Origin: Chryseobacterium camelliae
GTDB lineage: Bacteria; Bacteroidota; Bacteroidia; Flavobacteriales; Weeksellaceae
Length of the DNA stretch: 64,000 nucleotides
Reading direction: 5' to 3'
Assembly (NCBI RefSeq): GCF_027920545.1
Contig: NZ_CP115859.1
Span: 3,007,001 to 3,071,000 of the forward strand
Below the pieces are notes generated by a model. That model did not search any database. It worked only from the letters and a program-made list of their open reading frames with translations, and was not told where the DNA came from. The position numbers and the translations under genes were made by a program. Below are positions 16,278 to 25,301 of this stretch, piece after piece (position 1 is the stretch's first letter; the number at the start of each line of letters is the position of its first letter).

Positions 16278-17132
16278 TTGAAATTTTTAATCATAATTCC
16301 TGCGCATAATGAAGAGGCGCATTTGTCATTTACCTTAGAATCTTTACAGCATCAGCGTTTTAAAGACTTTAAAGTAGTGGTCGTTAATGACGGTTCTATC
16401 GATGCAACCCCTGAAATCATTAAAAGATTTACAGATGCGGATGCACGTTTTGAAACCATCAATCTTCAAAAATCTGCCCATCAACCCGGCTCAAAAGTAG
16501 TTGCTGCCTTTAAAAACGGTTTAAATACCCAAAATCTTAACGAATTTGAGATTATCTGTAAATTTGATGCAGATATCATTCTTCCTGATCATTATCTTGA
16601 AACCGTAGAAACCGCCTTTCAGAATCATCCTGAATATGGCTTGGTTGGAGGATTGCTTTCTGTAAAGAAAAACGGAAGTTGGGTATATGAAGGCAATTCA
16701 AATAAAAATCACGTTCGGGGGCCGTTGAAAGCGTACAGAAAAGAATGCTTTGAGGAAATGGGAGGAATGAGAGAAACCTTAGGTTGGGATAATATTGATG
16801 CTGTTTTACTCGAAAATTTAGGCTGGAAAGAAGTTGTTTTGCCTGAATTGCGGGTGAAATTATTAAAAGTAAAAGGAAGCGACTATACCATAAAACCGGC
16901 AGATTACTACGGAAGATACTTTTATTTCTTAGGATTAAACCGTTTTCTGGCATATGTAGCATCGTTAAAAGAAGCGATGAAGAATAAATCGTTGTCCTTT
17001 TTCTTACAAATTGTTAAAGCGTATGAAAGCTGTCGCTCACAAAAATTAGAATTGAAAATATCGAAAGACGAACAGCAGGTCATCAACAATCGGCGTTGGA
17101 ATGCTTTGAAAAAGAAATGGTTGAAAATTTGA
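16278..17132 (+). CDS. family 2 glycosyltransferase
   Basis: A 284-residue GT-A fold transferase. It opens with KFLIIIPAHNEEAHL, followed by VVVVNDGSIDATPEII and the metal-binding DAD (CKFDADIILPDHYL), then GLLSVKKNG. It moves a sugar from a nucleotide donor onto a glycan or lipid acceptor. The donor cannot be read from sequence. I place the start at TTG 16278, directly before the first beta strand, because the longer frame runs through the aspA terminator. The C-terminus lacks membrane helices. It overlaps the next gene, suggesting a surface-polysaccharide unit together with the flippase and FkbM genes on the other strand. Confidence 0.85.
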   Translation: MKFLIIIPAHNEEAHLSFTLESLQHQRFKDFKVVVVNDGSIDATPEIIKRFTDADARFETINLQKSAHQPGSKVVAAFKNGLNTQNLNEFEIICKFDADIILPDHYLETVETAFQNHPEYGLVGGLLSVKKNGSWVYEGNSNKNHVRGPLKAYRKECFEEMGGMRETLGWDNIDAVLLENLGWKEVVLPELRVKLLKVKGSDYTIKPADYYGRYFYFLGLNRFLAYVASLKEAMKNKSLSFFLQIVKAYESCRSQKLELKISKDEQQVINNRRWNALKKKWLKI

Positions 17133-18196
17133 AAAAAATTGCCTACATAGAAATTGATACCCATGCTGAAATCGCACAGAACTTTTTAGGAGTGATGCGA
17201 GGTTCAGAAAATTTTTGGGTAGACTATTATTTTTCTGAAAAAATTAAAAAACAGGTTCAGGCAGATCGGGAAAACGTTTTTCTTTCAGACAGTTCGATGA
17301 TTATTGAGCAGTTGAAATCAAAACAATACGATTTGATCATTGTCGGGACGGTTCACCGTTATTTCAATACCTTTCAGGCGATTGCAGAAAAATACAACAC
17401 GGCTTTTATTGTTCATAATATCAATTTTACCACCCTTTCAAAATTCAATCTCTTCAAAAATATTTTTAAGGAAGATATTATTTACAGAATAAAATTATGG
17501 TGGAAAGAAGGGCTTTTTACTACTTCTACCGCTTATAAAAAGGCAAAATCATTATTGGTACTGGATGAAGCACTCCGTTCTGAAAAGTATAAATTTTTAC
17601 CCCTTTTTTATACTGAAAATGTTCAAAGACAATTAGAAGAAAAGCTGGTTGTAGTCATTCCGGGAGGTGTTTCCCAGAAAAGAAGAGATTATAAAAGAGT
17701 TTTTTCGAAGATAAAAGAAATTGAGAATAGTTTTGAAGAAAGAGGGGCAGCAGAACAATTAATTGAATTTGTTTTTTTAGGAAAAGCAAAAGGTGTTGAA
17801 TTAAAAGAAATTAAAGACTTAGAACATTCTCTTCAGTTTGTCACTATTCTATATTTTACGGAAAGGGTTTCTTCGGAAGATTTTGAAAAATGGATGCGGA
17901 AAGCGGACGTTTTGTGGTGCCCGATTCAGCAGGAAACAGAGTTTTTCAGCCAAAAGGAAGTGTATGGACAGACCAAAATGACTGGTAATTTGGGTGATGC
18001 TATCAAATTCGGTAAACTGGCTGTTTTTCCGCAAAATTATTCTTCAAAATTAGATTTCATTATTCCTGAAGAAGAAAATATAATGGAGCAGTTCGAAACG
18101 CTTAAAAACACTTCGTATGACTTTCAGGAAAAGTATAATAGAAAATCCGTTCAGGAAAACCTGGAAAATACTTTGATGAGCTTAGTTTCTATTTGA
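17117..18196 (+). CDS. hypothetical protein, glycosyltransferase-like
   Basis: A 359-residue cytosolic protein without a clear family. It shows alternating Rossmann-like segments (YDLIIVGTVHRYFNTFQAI, AFIVHNINFT, LVVVIPGGVSQKR, IEFVFLGKAKGVE) and a late segment with DVLWCPIQQETE and GNLGDAIKFGKLAVFP. The layout recalls GT-B glycosyltransferases, with an acceptor half and a donor half near PGGVS and the C-terminal acidic region. That is inference. The ATG at 17117 is preferred to a TTG at 17096; either way it overlaps the upstream GT2 gene. Its stop overlaps that of the convergent flippase by 8 bases. Confidence 0.7.
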   Translation: MVENLKKIAYIEIDTHAEIAQNFLGVMRGSENFWVDYYFSEKIKKQVQADRENVFLSDSSMIIEQLKSKQYDLIIVGTVHRYFNTFQAIAEKYNTAFIVHNINFTTLSKFNLFKNIFKEDIIYRIKLWWKEGLFTTSTAYKKAKSLLVLDEALRSEKYKFLPLFYTENVQRQLEEKLVVVIPGGVSQKRRDYKRVFSKIKEIENSFEERGAAEQLIEFVFLGKAKGVELKEIKDLEHSLQFVTILYFTERVSSEDFEKWMRKADVLWCPIQQETEFFSQKEVYGQTKMTGNLGDAIKFGKLAVFPQNYSSKLDFIIPEEENIMEQFETLKNTSYDFQEKYNRKSVQENLENTLMSLVSI

Positions 18197-19667
18197 ACTT
18201 AAAGATACTTTTGATAAAATTCTTATTCAAATAATCCTCAATCGGGAAAACCTTTGTGAAGTAATTTCCGATAAAAATCAAGACCAAAACAACAGCAGGC
18301 TTATACATCAGATTGATGAAGTTATTGTCAAAATTAGGCAAAACAATAGCTACCGTAATCGCTAAAGTACAGATGATGGAAACAAAAATCATTTCTATCG
18401 TCAACGGAGAAACTTTGAAAACAATATAGTTGAAAATAATTTTTACCAGATTGTATGTTGTCAAAGAAATTGCTGTGGATAAAGCGATCCCGACAAGTTT
18501 AAGCTCTGTGTTTTTAATGAAATAAAGATTCAGTCCGATGGTTAAACCTGCTAATAGAAGCATTACTAAAATATTGAAACGGTAATATTTTGAAAGAGAA
18601 ATGATATTCCCGTTGAATCCCGTTGCCAGATCAATCAGAACAGCAGAGCCCCAAATCCAGATTACAGGTTCGTATATTCTCAGCATCACTCCGTTTTTAG
18701 GCATAAACTGAGTCAGGTAAGGAAAACCGACCATAATGCATGAAAACAGAACAGCTCCTAAAAAATATAAAGTGAGTGATGTTTTTTTGTGGAATCTGTC
18801 GAGTCCTTCCATATCGCCATCGGCGAGATGCTGACTGATAATAGGAGCGGAAATATTAAATAATCCCAGTTGCGGAATTGAGATCAGGGAAATTAAGGCA
18901 TACAGAACAGAATAGATTCCGTTTTCTTCCATTCCCATAAATTCACCGATCATAAAGCTGTTGATGGCAAGATAATTTCCAAAAGTTCCTAAAAACCCAA
19001 AGAAACTGTAATTCAAAAATTCTTTCCAAAAACCGTCTTTTTTGAAATAGTCGGTACTTACATCGAAGTTTATTGCTTCCAGCTTATTGGTATAATAAAT
19101 ATATCCGAATAGCATTAAGGCAAATATTCCAAAGAAGAATGCCAATGCAATGTTTTGTGACAGAGAAAAATAAAAGAAAAGACAAAATGCACCCAGATTG
19201 GCAATTTTAGGAAAAAGATTATCAAAAACATTGGAAACTACGATTCTTTTGAAATTGGAAATGTATTTATTGAAAATTGCACAAAGTGATAAAACTAAAA
19301 TTAAGGGTAAAATAATTTTTTTGATTTTCCAGGCTTCCGAATGGACGAATTTCGGATAAAAATAGGGAAGCGCAAAAAAGATAATAGAAAATAGAAGGAA
19401 ATTAATTAAAATGCTGATCAGTGACAATGAAAGCATGTTCTGTGTTTTGCCGTCTTTCTGTAAAGCATGAAAAAACTTCACATTGGCATAAGAAATCCCG
19501 AAAACAACAAATGGAACAAGCATTTCTGCTGTTTGCATACTGTAGCGAAGCTTTCCGTAAAATTCAAAATCATTCGGGAAAATAAAAATTGCCGAAACTG
19601 TGCCCAGTAAAAAACCAATATACCCGATAATGGAATATTTGAAGCCTTGTCTTGCTACTAAACTCAT
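18189..19667 (-). CDS. polysaccharide flippase (Wzx-like, MOP superfamily)
   Basis: A 492-residue inner-membrane protein with about 14 hydrophobic helices and the MOP-superfamily start (MSLVARQGFKYSIIGYIGFL). It would flip undecaprenyl- or polyprenyl-linked glycans across the inner membrane. Supporting segments include the QLGLFNISAPIISQHLADGD loop, typical of oligosaccharide flippases, and the LSTAISLTTYNLVKIIF region. It follows the FkbM methyltransferase by 8 bases on the same strand, so they form an operon. Its 3' end overlaps the convergent possible transferase gene. Substrate unknown. Confidence 0.85.
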   Translation of the reverse strand: MSLVARQGFKYSIIGYIGFLLGTVSAIFIFPNDFEFYGKLRYSMQTAEMLVPFVVFGISYANVKFFHALQKDGKTQNMLSLSLISILINFLLFSIIFFALPYFYPKFVHSEAWKIKKIILPLILVLSLCAIFNKYISNFKRIVVSNVFDNLFPKIANLGAFCLFFYFSLSQNIALAFFFGIFALMLFGYIYYTNKLEAINFDVSTDYFKKDGFWKEFLNYSFFGFLGTFGNYLAINSFMIGEFMGMEENGIYSVLYALISLISIPQLGLFNISAPIISQHLADGDMEGLDRFHKKTSLTLYFLGAVLFSCIMVGFPYLTQFMPKNGVMLRIYEPVIWIWGSAVLIDLATGFNGNIISLSKYYRFNILVMLLLAGLTIGLNLYFIKNTELKLVGIALSTAISLTTYNLVKIIFNYIVFKVSPLTIEMIFVSIICTLAITVAIVLPNFDNNFINLMYKPAVVLVLIFIGNYFTKVFPIEDYLNKNFIKSIFKFK

Positions 19668-19675
19668 AGGTTTTT

Positions 19676-20470
19676 TTATTGGATTTTAGGGGTGAAAATA
19701 ATGTTATTGATGTATTCGGTTTTGTTTTTTTCGTCATTAATGTTTTTTAGCAGAATCTCTTCCGTTAATTTTTCCAGCTCAAAGTTTTTTCTGTTCAGGT
19801 ATTTTACGTCAAATCCCCAGGAAGCTACTTCGGAAATTTCGTTCCAAATGGGCGTATCATGATGTCTTTGTTCCATTTCTACCATCAAAGTAGGCTGAAA
19901 TTTCTGTATCGTTTCTTTAGCACCGTTCAGGGTTTTCATTTCATTGCCCTCAACATCTATTTTTATAAAGTCCAGTTTACTGATGGCTTGTTTTTTTGCC
20001 CAGTCATCGAGCTTTATTACTTCCACTTTTTCGGTATAGCTTTTTTCTTCACCTTTTTCTTTGTATGAAGTATTGAGCGTTCCTCGCGAAGCAATCATTT
20101 TTCCGTTAATAATCGGAACCTTAAATTCTGCAGTCGTATTTTCGTCAGAAAGGGCTAAAGAATGAACATTCATGTTAGGAAACAATCTTTTTAGCCTGTG
20201 AAACAGTTTTTTATTGGGTTCGAAACCATAAATATTCTGGGGTTTCAATTTGTCTTCCAGCTGATATAAAAACGTTCCTACGTTCGCTCCAATGTCAAAA
20301 ATGACTGCATTGTCCTGAAGGTATTCTTTAATCCAAACCAGCTCGGGTTCTACATTGCGTGTAGAAAAATTTTCTTTGCTAAGCTTGTATAAGCTTTTAA
20401 AGTATCTTCTTTTGTAAAAACTCGGACTTATATATTGAAGTTTTTCTGCAATCCTTTGGTATAAAGACAT
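19676..20470 (-). CDS. FkbM family methyltransferase
   Basis: A 264-residue SAM-dependent methyltransferase. Motif I AVIFDIGANVGTFLYQL is followed by IYGFEPNKKLF, then LDFIKIDVEGNEMKTLNGA and PTLMVEMEQRH, the set seen in FkbM-type O-methyltransferases. Such enzymes often methylate sugars of surface glycans, which fits the downstream flippase 8 bases away. The N-terminal 40 residues are basic and may sit at the membrane. Upstream at 20493-20500 is a minus-strand TATCTTTG box. Confidence 0.87.
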   Translation of the reverse strand: MSLYQRIAEKLQYISPSFYKRRYFKSLYKLSKENFSTRNVEPELVWIKEYLQDNAVIFDIGANVGTFLYQLEDKLKPQNIYGFEPNKKLFHRLKRLFPNMNVHSLALSDENTTAEFKVPIINGKMIASRGTLNTSYKEKGEEKSYTEKVEVIKLDDWAKKQAISKLDFIKIDVEGNEMKTLNGAKETIQKFQPTLMVEMEQRHHDTPIWNEISEVASWGFDVKYLNRKNFELEKLTEEILLKNINDEKNKTEYINNIIFTPKIQ

Positions 20471-20492
20471 TGGTGTAGTTTTAGAGGAGATG

Positions 20493-20500
20493 CAAAGATA
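20493..20500 (-). promoter_or_regulatory. -7 promoter box of the FkbM/flippase operon
   Basis: TATCTTTG on the minus strand, 23 bases before the ATG. A matching TTTG upstream is not clear. Confidence 0.5.
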
Positions 20501-20602
20501 AACAAAAATGTTAAATTGTTGTTAAAGTTGTCGAATTGTATTTATTTGATTATCAGTTGTTAATTTAGTTTTTGAGAAAAATAAAACGAGCATAAAATAA
20601 AA

Positions 20603-21268
20603 CTATAAAAAAGGCGCATTTAAGAAATCATTCAGAGGTTTCATCAGTCTGAATATTTTTGCCAGTTTTTTTACAGCATCTTTATCCAGAATTTCTTCGT
20701 CTTTCAGAGAATATACGACGATGAAATTTTTTAGTTTTAAAAATTCTGCCATCGGATCTTCCTTTTCAAAACCCTGCGGAACTTTTTTCAGTTTATCATC
20801 CTGATCCAGTTCAGGGAAATGTTTTTTAAAATCTTTGTTGTTTAAAATATTCAGAAATTCATTTCCATAGAGCGAAATTTCCTTTCGAAGCTCCTTTAAA
20901 ACAGCGGAATCAGGCATGTAAATTCCTCCGGCTATGAAAGATTTTCCGGGTTCTAAATGAAAATAGTAACCGCCTTTCTGACTTCCTTTTCCCATTCCCA
21001 AAGAAGCTCCGAAATTGGTTTTGTAAGGCGACTTGTCTTTAGAAAATCTTGTGTCTCTGTAAATTCTGAATAAAGATTTTTTAGCATCTATTTTTGAAAG
21101 TTCAGGATCAAAACCTGACATTTCCTGAAGAAGCTTTTCAATGAAAGCAATAAGATTTTGCTGAGATTCCGTGTAAAGGGCTTTATTTTCCGTAAACCAT
21201 TCCCGATTGTTGTTTTCTCCCAGTTTTTGTAGAAAATTCAGTGTTTTTGAAGAAATTGCAGCAGGCAT
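20603..21268 (-). CDS. DUF2461 domain-containing protein
   Basis: A 221-residue cytosolic protein of the DUF2461/TIGR02453 family. Recognisable blocks are FLQKLGENNNREWFTENKALY, KSLFRIYRDTRFSKDKSPYKTNFGASL, GGYYFHLEPGKSFIAGGIYMP and the C-terminal region ending RLMKPLNDFL. The biochemical role is unknown. The ATG at 21268 is chosen; a longer frame from a TTG at 21286 would run through a TATTTTTG box (21284-21291, minus strand) that looks like this gene's own promoter. It is divergent from the DEAD-box helicase gene. Confidence 0.88.
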   Translation of the reverse strand: MPAAISSKTLNFLQKLGENNNREWFTENKALYTESQQNLIAFIEKLLQEMSGFDPELSKIDAKKSLFRIYRDTRFSKDKSPYKTNFGASLGMGKGSQKGGYYFHLEPGKSFIAGGIYMPDSAVLKELRKEISLYGNEFLNILNNKDFKKHFPELDQDDKLKKVPQGFEKEDPMAEFLKLKNFIVVYSLKDEEILDKDAVKKLAKIFRLMKPLNDFLNAPFL

Positions 21269-21283
21269 ATTTTTTATTTTACT

Positions 21284-21291
21284 CAAAAATA
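21284..21291 (-). promoter_or_regulatory. -7 promoter box of the DUF2461 gene
   Basis: TATTTTTG on the minus strand, 16 bases before the chosen ATG. The position implies a very short leader. Confidence 0.4.
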
Positions 21292-21513
21292 ATGAAATCT
21301 AAGTTGTTGTCAAAATTCATAATGTTTTAATTAATTGATAATTTTTAAAGATTTTTATTATGATCTAATGCGTAAATTGGGGTTTGATGTATTGATAAAT
21401 TAAAAATAATTATTTTATGCTTTTTCTGTAGAAAATTCAAAATAATTAAGGTTTTCAAAAATAAAATTATTGATTTCGTAATATAGTATAAAATAAAATC
21501 CAAATAATAATTG

Positions 21514-21521
21514 TATCTTTG
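21514..21521 (+). promoter_or_regulatory. -7 promoter box of the DEAD-box helicase gene
   Basis: TATCTTTG, 20 bases before the ATG, followed by GCA as is common at Bacteroidota start sites. No obvious -33 TTTG. Confidence 0.5.
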
Positions 21522-21541
21522 CAAAAATTTTAAAATATTTA

Positions 21542-23248
21542 ATGAATTTATTTACGGAAACCAATTTAAGTCCTGACATTCTTAAGGCAATTGGCGAACT
21601 GGGTTACGAAAGCCCGACAGAAATCCAAAAACAGACTATCCCTTTTATTCTTTCAGATATTCGCGACTTGATCGCACTTGCGCAGACAGGGACAGGCAAA
21701 ACAGCAGCGTTTTCGCTTCCGATTTTGGATATGATTGACGAAACGAGTCGCAAAATCCAATTATTGGTGCTTTGTCCGACACGAGAATTATGTCTTCAGA
21801 TTACTAAAGACATAAAAAACTATTCTAAATACATGAGAGACATCAAAACTACAGCAGTGTATGGTGGAAGCAGTATTATGGAGCAAATCAGATCTTTGAA
21901 GGATAAACCGCAAATTATTGTGGGAACTCCGGGTAGAGTTATTGATTTAATTAATAGAAAAGCGCTTGACTTTTCGGCTATTCATTGGTTGGTTTTAGAC
22001 GAAGCTGATGAAATGCTTTCAATGGGTTTCAAAGACGAATTGGAAACAATTTTGAGCGAGACTCCTGAAACGAAACAGACTTTCTTATTCTCGGCGACGA
22101 TGAGTAAAGAAGTGGAAAGAATTTCTAAGAATTATCTGACAAAACCACACAGAATTTCTGTAGGTTCTATTAACGAGGTTAAGAAGAACATTAAGCATGA
22201 ATATTATGTGACCGGTTACCGTCAGAAAAAAGAGGCTTTGAAGAGATTGATCGATTCAAACCCGAATCAGTATTCAATCATTTTCTGCAGAACGAGAATG
22301 GAAACTCAGGAAGTTGCCGATTTCCTGATGCAGAACGGTTATGCAGCAGATGCGCTTCATGGTGATCTTTCTCAGGCTCAGAGAGATACGGTAATGAAGA
22401 AGTTCAGATTGAAAAACATTGATATCCTGGTAGCGACAGACGTTGCAGCAAGAGGACTGGATGTAAACTCTCTGACTCACGTTATCCATTATTCTTTACC
22501 TGATGATCCGGAAGTATTCGTTCACAGAAGTGGTAGAACGGGTAGAGCAGGAAAAGACGGGATTTCAATCGCTTTGATCAAGCCTGAAGAAAGCAGAAAA
22601 CTTAAACAGATAAAATCAGTTACTAAAATTGAGATTAACGAAGCTAAAATTCCGACAGGAGAAGATATCGTTAAAGCTCAGGTAGGAGGGGTTTTTGAAA
22701 GTCTTTTTGAGGTACACGAAGATTTCTTTGAATTTGATGATGCTTTAATTCCTGATTTATCAGCGTTTACAAAAGAAGAATTGGTTCACAAATTACTTCA
22801 GTTCCAATTGAAAGATATTGCTCTTTATTACAAAGACAGACATGATCTTATGGAGCAGAAACTAAGCAGCAGAGATGATGACGGTGGATCAAGAAGAGAC
22901 AGAAGAGATCGTGACAGAGGAAGAGATCGCGACAGAGGAGACAGAAACGAAAGAAGCGGAGACAGAAGAGAACGTGGCGGAAAACCTAGAAGAAAGAATG
23001 ATGATATGGTAAGATTCTTCTTTAATCTTGGTAAAAAAGATCAATTGAAGAAGCTTGACGTTCTGGATATTATCAACAAAGCTACTTCAAACGGAAAAAG
23101 CAAAAAAAGAGCTGAAATTGGAGATATTGAAATTTTAGAGAAATTCTCTTTCTTTGAAGTTGAAAAATCGTTCAAGGGAGATCTTTTGAGTAATATTTCA
23201 AACATGAAGTTCAGAGGTAAAGATATGAGAGCTGAAGAGGCTAACTAA
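21542..23248 (+). CDS. DEAD-box RNA helicase with DbpA-type C-terminal domain
   Basis: A 568-residue ATP-dependent RNA helicase. The Q motif is near residue 25, motif I AQTGTGKT at 47-54, motif Ia PTREL at 79-83, motif II DEAD at 153-156 and motif III SAT at 184-186. Motif VI is HRSGRTGRAG near 330. A low-complexity Arg/Asp/Gly-rich linker (about residues 440-480) carries RNA-binding charge. It leads to a DbpA/RBD-like domain (about 480-560, ending EVEKSFKGDLLSNISNMKFRG). This layout matches CsdA/DeaD-type helicases that act in ribosome assembly and cold adaptation. It is monocistronic, with a terminator at 23267. Confidence 0.93.
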   Translation: MNLFTETNLSPDILKAIGELGYESPTEIQKQTIPFILSDIRDLIALAQTGTGKTAAFSLPILDMIDETSRKIQLLVLCPTRELCLQITKDIKNYSKYMRDIKTTAVYGGSSIMEQIRSLKDKPQIIVGTPGRVIDLINRKALDFSAIHWLVLDEADEMLSMGFKDELETILSETPETKQTFLFSATMSKEVERISKNYLTKPHRISVGSINEVKKNIKHEYYVTGYRQKKEALKRLIDSNPNQYSIIFCRTRMETQEVADFLMQNGYAADALHGDLSQAQRDTVMKKFRLKNIDILVATDVAARGLDVNSLTHVIHYSLPDDPEVFVHRSGRTGRAGKDGISIALIKPEESRKLKQIKSVTKIEINEAKIPTGEDIVKAQVGGVFESLFEVHEDFFEFDDALIPDLSAFTKEELVHKLLQFQLKDIALYYKDRHDLMEQKLSSRDDDGGSRRDRRDRDRGRDRDRGDRNERSGDRRERGGKPRRKNDDMVRFFFNLGKKDQLKKLDVLDIINKATSNGKSKKRAEIGDIEILEKFSFFEVEKSFKGDLLSNISNMKFRGKDMRAEEAN

Positions 23249-23266
23249 TCAACTGAAAATAGATAA

Positions 23267-23294
23267 AAAACCGGCTGTAAAGTCGGTTTTTTTG
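23267..23294 (+). terminator. terminator after the DEAD-box gene
   Basis: Ten-base stem AAAACCGGCT/AGTCGGTTTT (one G-T pair), 4-base loop, continuing T-tract. Confidence 0.85.
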
Positions 23295-23399
23295 TTTGAT
23301 AATCAATAGTTAACGCAATGTTAACAAAACTTAATGCAACATGCTTTCAGGTAAGATGCTTTTTTAAGAAATTTGCACACGAATTATAAAAACTTAAAA

Positions 23400-24038
23400 A
23401 TGGGAATTGGTAATATTTTCCACGCTTTTCAACCAAAAGATAAAATCTTCTTTGTGCTTTTTGAAAAAGTAACTGAAAACCTGGTAGCAATGTCTGAGGA
23501 ATTCAACCACGGAATCAAAGACTTCGATCTTAACGATGATTCTATGTTGAAAAAGATGAGCGATTATGAACACAAAAATGATGAGCTTACTCATGAGATC
23601 TTCGTAGAATTAGGGAAAAACTTCATTACTCCGTTCGATAGAGAAGATATCCACACATTAGCAACAGGATTAGACGATATCGCAGATTATATCTACGCTT
23701 CTACAAAATATATTTTCCTATACAAGTCGCCTGAAATGAAGGCGTATTCAGATTTCTCTTTATTGATTCATAAAGCATGTCTTGAGATTCAGAATGCGAT
23801 GAAAAACCTTAAAGGGTTCAAAAATATGGAGCAGGTAAAAGAAGCTTGTATTAAAGTAAACTCTATTGAAAACATTGCAGACGATTTGTTGTCAAATTCT
23901 ATGGTAGAATTGTTCGAAACAAACGACGCGATCAATATTATCAAAGTTTCATCTGTCCTTAATTATCTTGAAGTAGTAACTGACAAAGCAGAAGATGTTG
24001 CCAACACGATTGAGAACATCATGATTAAATACGCTTAA
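23400..24038 (+). CDS. DUF47 family protein, PhoU-like partner of Pit transporter
   Basis: A 212-residue cytosolic helical protein of the DUF47 (YkaA/PhoU-like) family. Typical features are the charged YEHKNDELTHEIFVEL segment, the DREDIHTLATGLDDIADYIY motif and the repeated pattern INSIENIADDLLSNSMVELFE. In many bacteria it is encoded directly before a Pit phosphate transporter and is thought to modulate it; here the Pit gene begins 20 bases downstream. The ATG at 23400 gives the usual N-terminus; a TTG start 27 bases earlier is less likely. Confidence 0.9.
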   Translation: MGIGNIFHAFQPKDKIFFVLFEKVTENLVAMSEEFNHGIKDFDLNDDSMLKKMSDYEHKNDELTHEIFVELGKNFITPFDREDIHTLATGLDDIADYIYASTKYIFLYKSPEMKAYSDFSLLIHKACLEIQNAMKNLKGFKNMEQVKEACIKVNSIENIADDLLSNSMVELFETNDAINIIKVSSVLNYLEVVTDKAEDVANTIENIMIKYA

Positions 24039-24058
24039 TTAATAATTATAATTAACAA

Positions 24059-25201
24059 ATGGAATTTCCGATTTTACTTATAGTTATTATTGCCTTGGCT
24101 TTAATCTTCGATTACATCAATGGTTTCCATGATGCTGCCAATTCAATTGCGACTATTGTTTCTACAAAAGTTTTAACTCCGTTCCAGGCTGTACTTTGGG
24201 CAGCACTTTGGAATTTCGCCGCTTTCTTTATTGCGGCTTATATTATCGGAGAATTTAAAATTGGTAATACAATTGCCAAGACCGTAAACGAGAATTTTAT
24301 CACCCTTGAAGTTATATTTTCCGGACTTGTAGCAGCCATCGCCTGGAACCTTCTGACGTGGTGGTTTGGTATTCCTTCCTCTTCTTCACATACCTTGATC
24401 GGAGGATTTTTGGGAGCTGCTTTAATGCACGCTTTTATGATGGATTATCATGCAGTTGCCGCAGCACAACCGGATCTAGGTGTTTGGGAAACCATTAAAG
24501 AAGCTTTCAGTCAGGTTACCCATCAAAGTGTGGTTAAATTTGATAAAGTAATTCCTATTTTCCTGTTTATTTTCATGGCTCCGATTCTAGGGATGATTAT
24601 TTCAATTATTATCACTTTAATTATTGTTCATCTTTATAAAAGATCAAACCCACATAAAGCTGATAAATCTTTCAAAAGATTACAATTGGCATCTTCGGCT
24701 TTGTTTAGTTTAGGACATGGTTTGAATGATGCTCAGAAAGTAATGGGTATTATTGGAGCAGCTGTGATTTATTATCATGTGAATATGCTTCAGGATGCAC
24801 AATATTTGAATATTGCTTCAGTAGACCGTTTCGATTATTTTGCTTCTCATTATATCTGGGTTCCGTTGGTTTCGTTCATCGCAATCGCTTTAGGAACGAT
24901 GAGTGGAGGTTGGAAGATCATTAAAACAATGGGAACTAAAATTACAAAAGTAACTTCACTGGAAGGAGTAAGTGCTGAAACTGCGGGGGCAATTACATTG
25001 TTCATTACAGATCACTTTGGTATTCCTGTTTCTACAACACACACGATTACTGGTTCTATCATCGGGGTTGGATTAACAAAAAGAATTTCTGCCGTAAGAT
25101 GGGGGATTACCGTAAGCCTTCTTTGGGCCTGGGTGTTAACTATTCCGATTTCAGCAATTGTTGCAGGGATAACTTATCTTGTAGTGACATTTTTGACTTA
25201 A
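24059..25201 (+). CDS. inorganic phosphate transporter, Pit family
   Basis: A 380-residue inner-membrane symporter with about 10 helices. Both inverted PD001131-type signatures of PiT proteins are present: GFHDAANSIATIVSTKVLTP near residue 22 and GHGLNDAQKVMG near residue 222. The paired substrate motifs are GIPSSSSHTLIGG and GIPVSTTHTITGSIIG. It imports phosphate, often as a metal-phosphate complex, using the proton or sodium gradient. It forms an operon with the preceding DUF47 gene and ends at a strong terminator. Confidence 0.93.
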   Translation: MEFPILLIVIIALALIFDYINGFHDAANSIATIVSTKVLTPFQAVLWAALWNFAAFFIAAYIIGEFKIGNTIAKTVNENFITLEVIFSGLVAAIAWNLLTWWFGIPSSSSHTLIGGFLGAALMHAFMMDYHAVAAAQPDLGVWETIKEAFSQVTHQSVVKFDKVIPIFLFIFMAPILGMIISIIITLIIVHLYKRSNPHKADKSFKRLQLASSALFSLGHGLNDAQKVMGIIGAAVIYYHVNMLQDAQYLNIASVDRFDYFASHYIWVPLVSFIAIALGTMSGGWKIIKTMGTKITKVTSLEGVSAETAGAITLFITDHFGIPVSTTHTITGSIIGVGLTKRISAVRWGITVSLLWAWVLTIPISAIVAGITYLVVTFLT

Positions 25202-25222
25202 AATTTATTTTAAATAATAATG

Positions 25223-25252
25223 AAACTTTGCTCATTTGGGCAAAGTTTTTTG
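25223..25252 (+). terminator. terminator after the Pit gene
   Basis: AAACTTTGC/GCAAAGTTT stem with an 8-base loop, then T-rich sequence. Confidence 0.85.
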
Positions 25253-25283
25253 TTTTATAAAGCCCTGAAAAATCGTATTTTTG
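25249..25283 (+). promoter_or_regulatory. promoter of the prenyl diphosphate synthase gene
   Basis: TTTG (25249-25252) and TATTTTTG (25276-25283) are spaced 23 bases, within the flavobacterial range. The gene starts 19 bases later. Confidence 0.55.
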
Positions 25284-25301
25284 TTCAAATTATTAGAATT
25301 T

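Noticed and set aside
16576..16962. 128-codon minus-strand frame
   Set aside because: Antisense to the GT2 gene, rich in Leu/Phe/Ser as expected from the reverse of AT-rich coding DNA.
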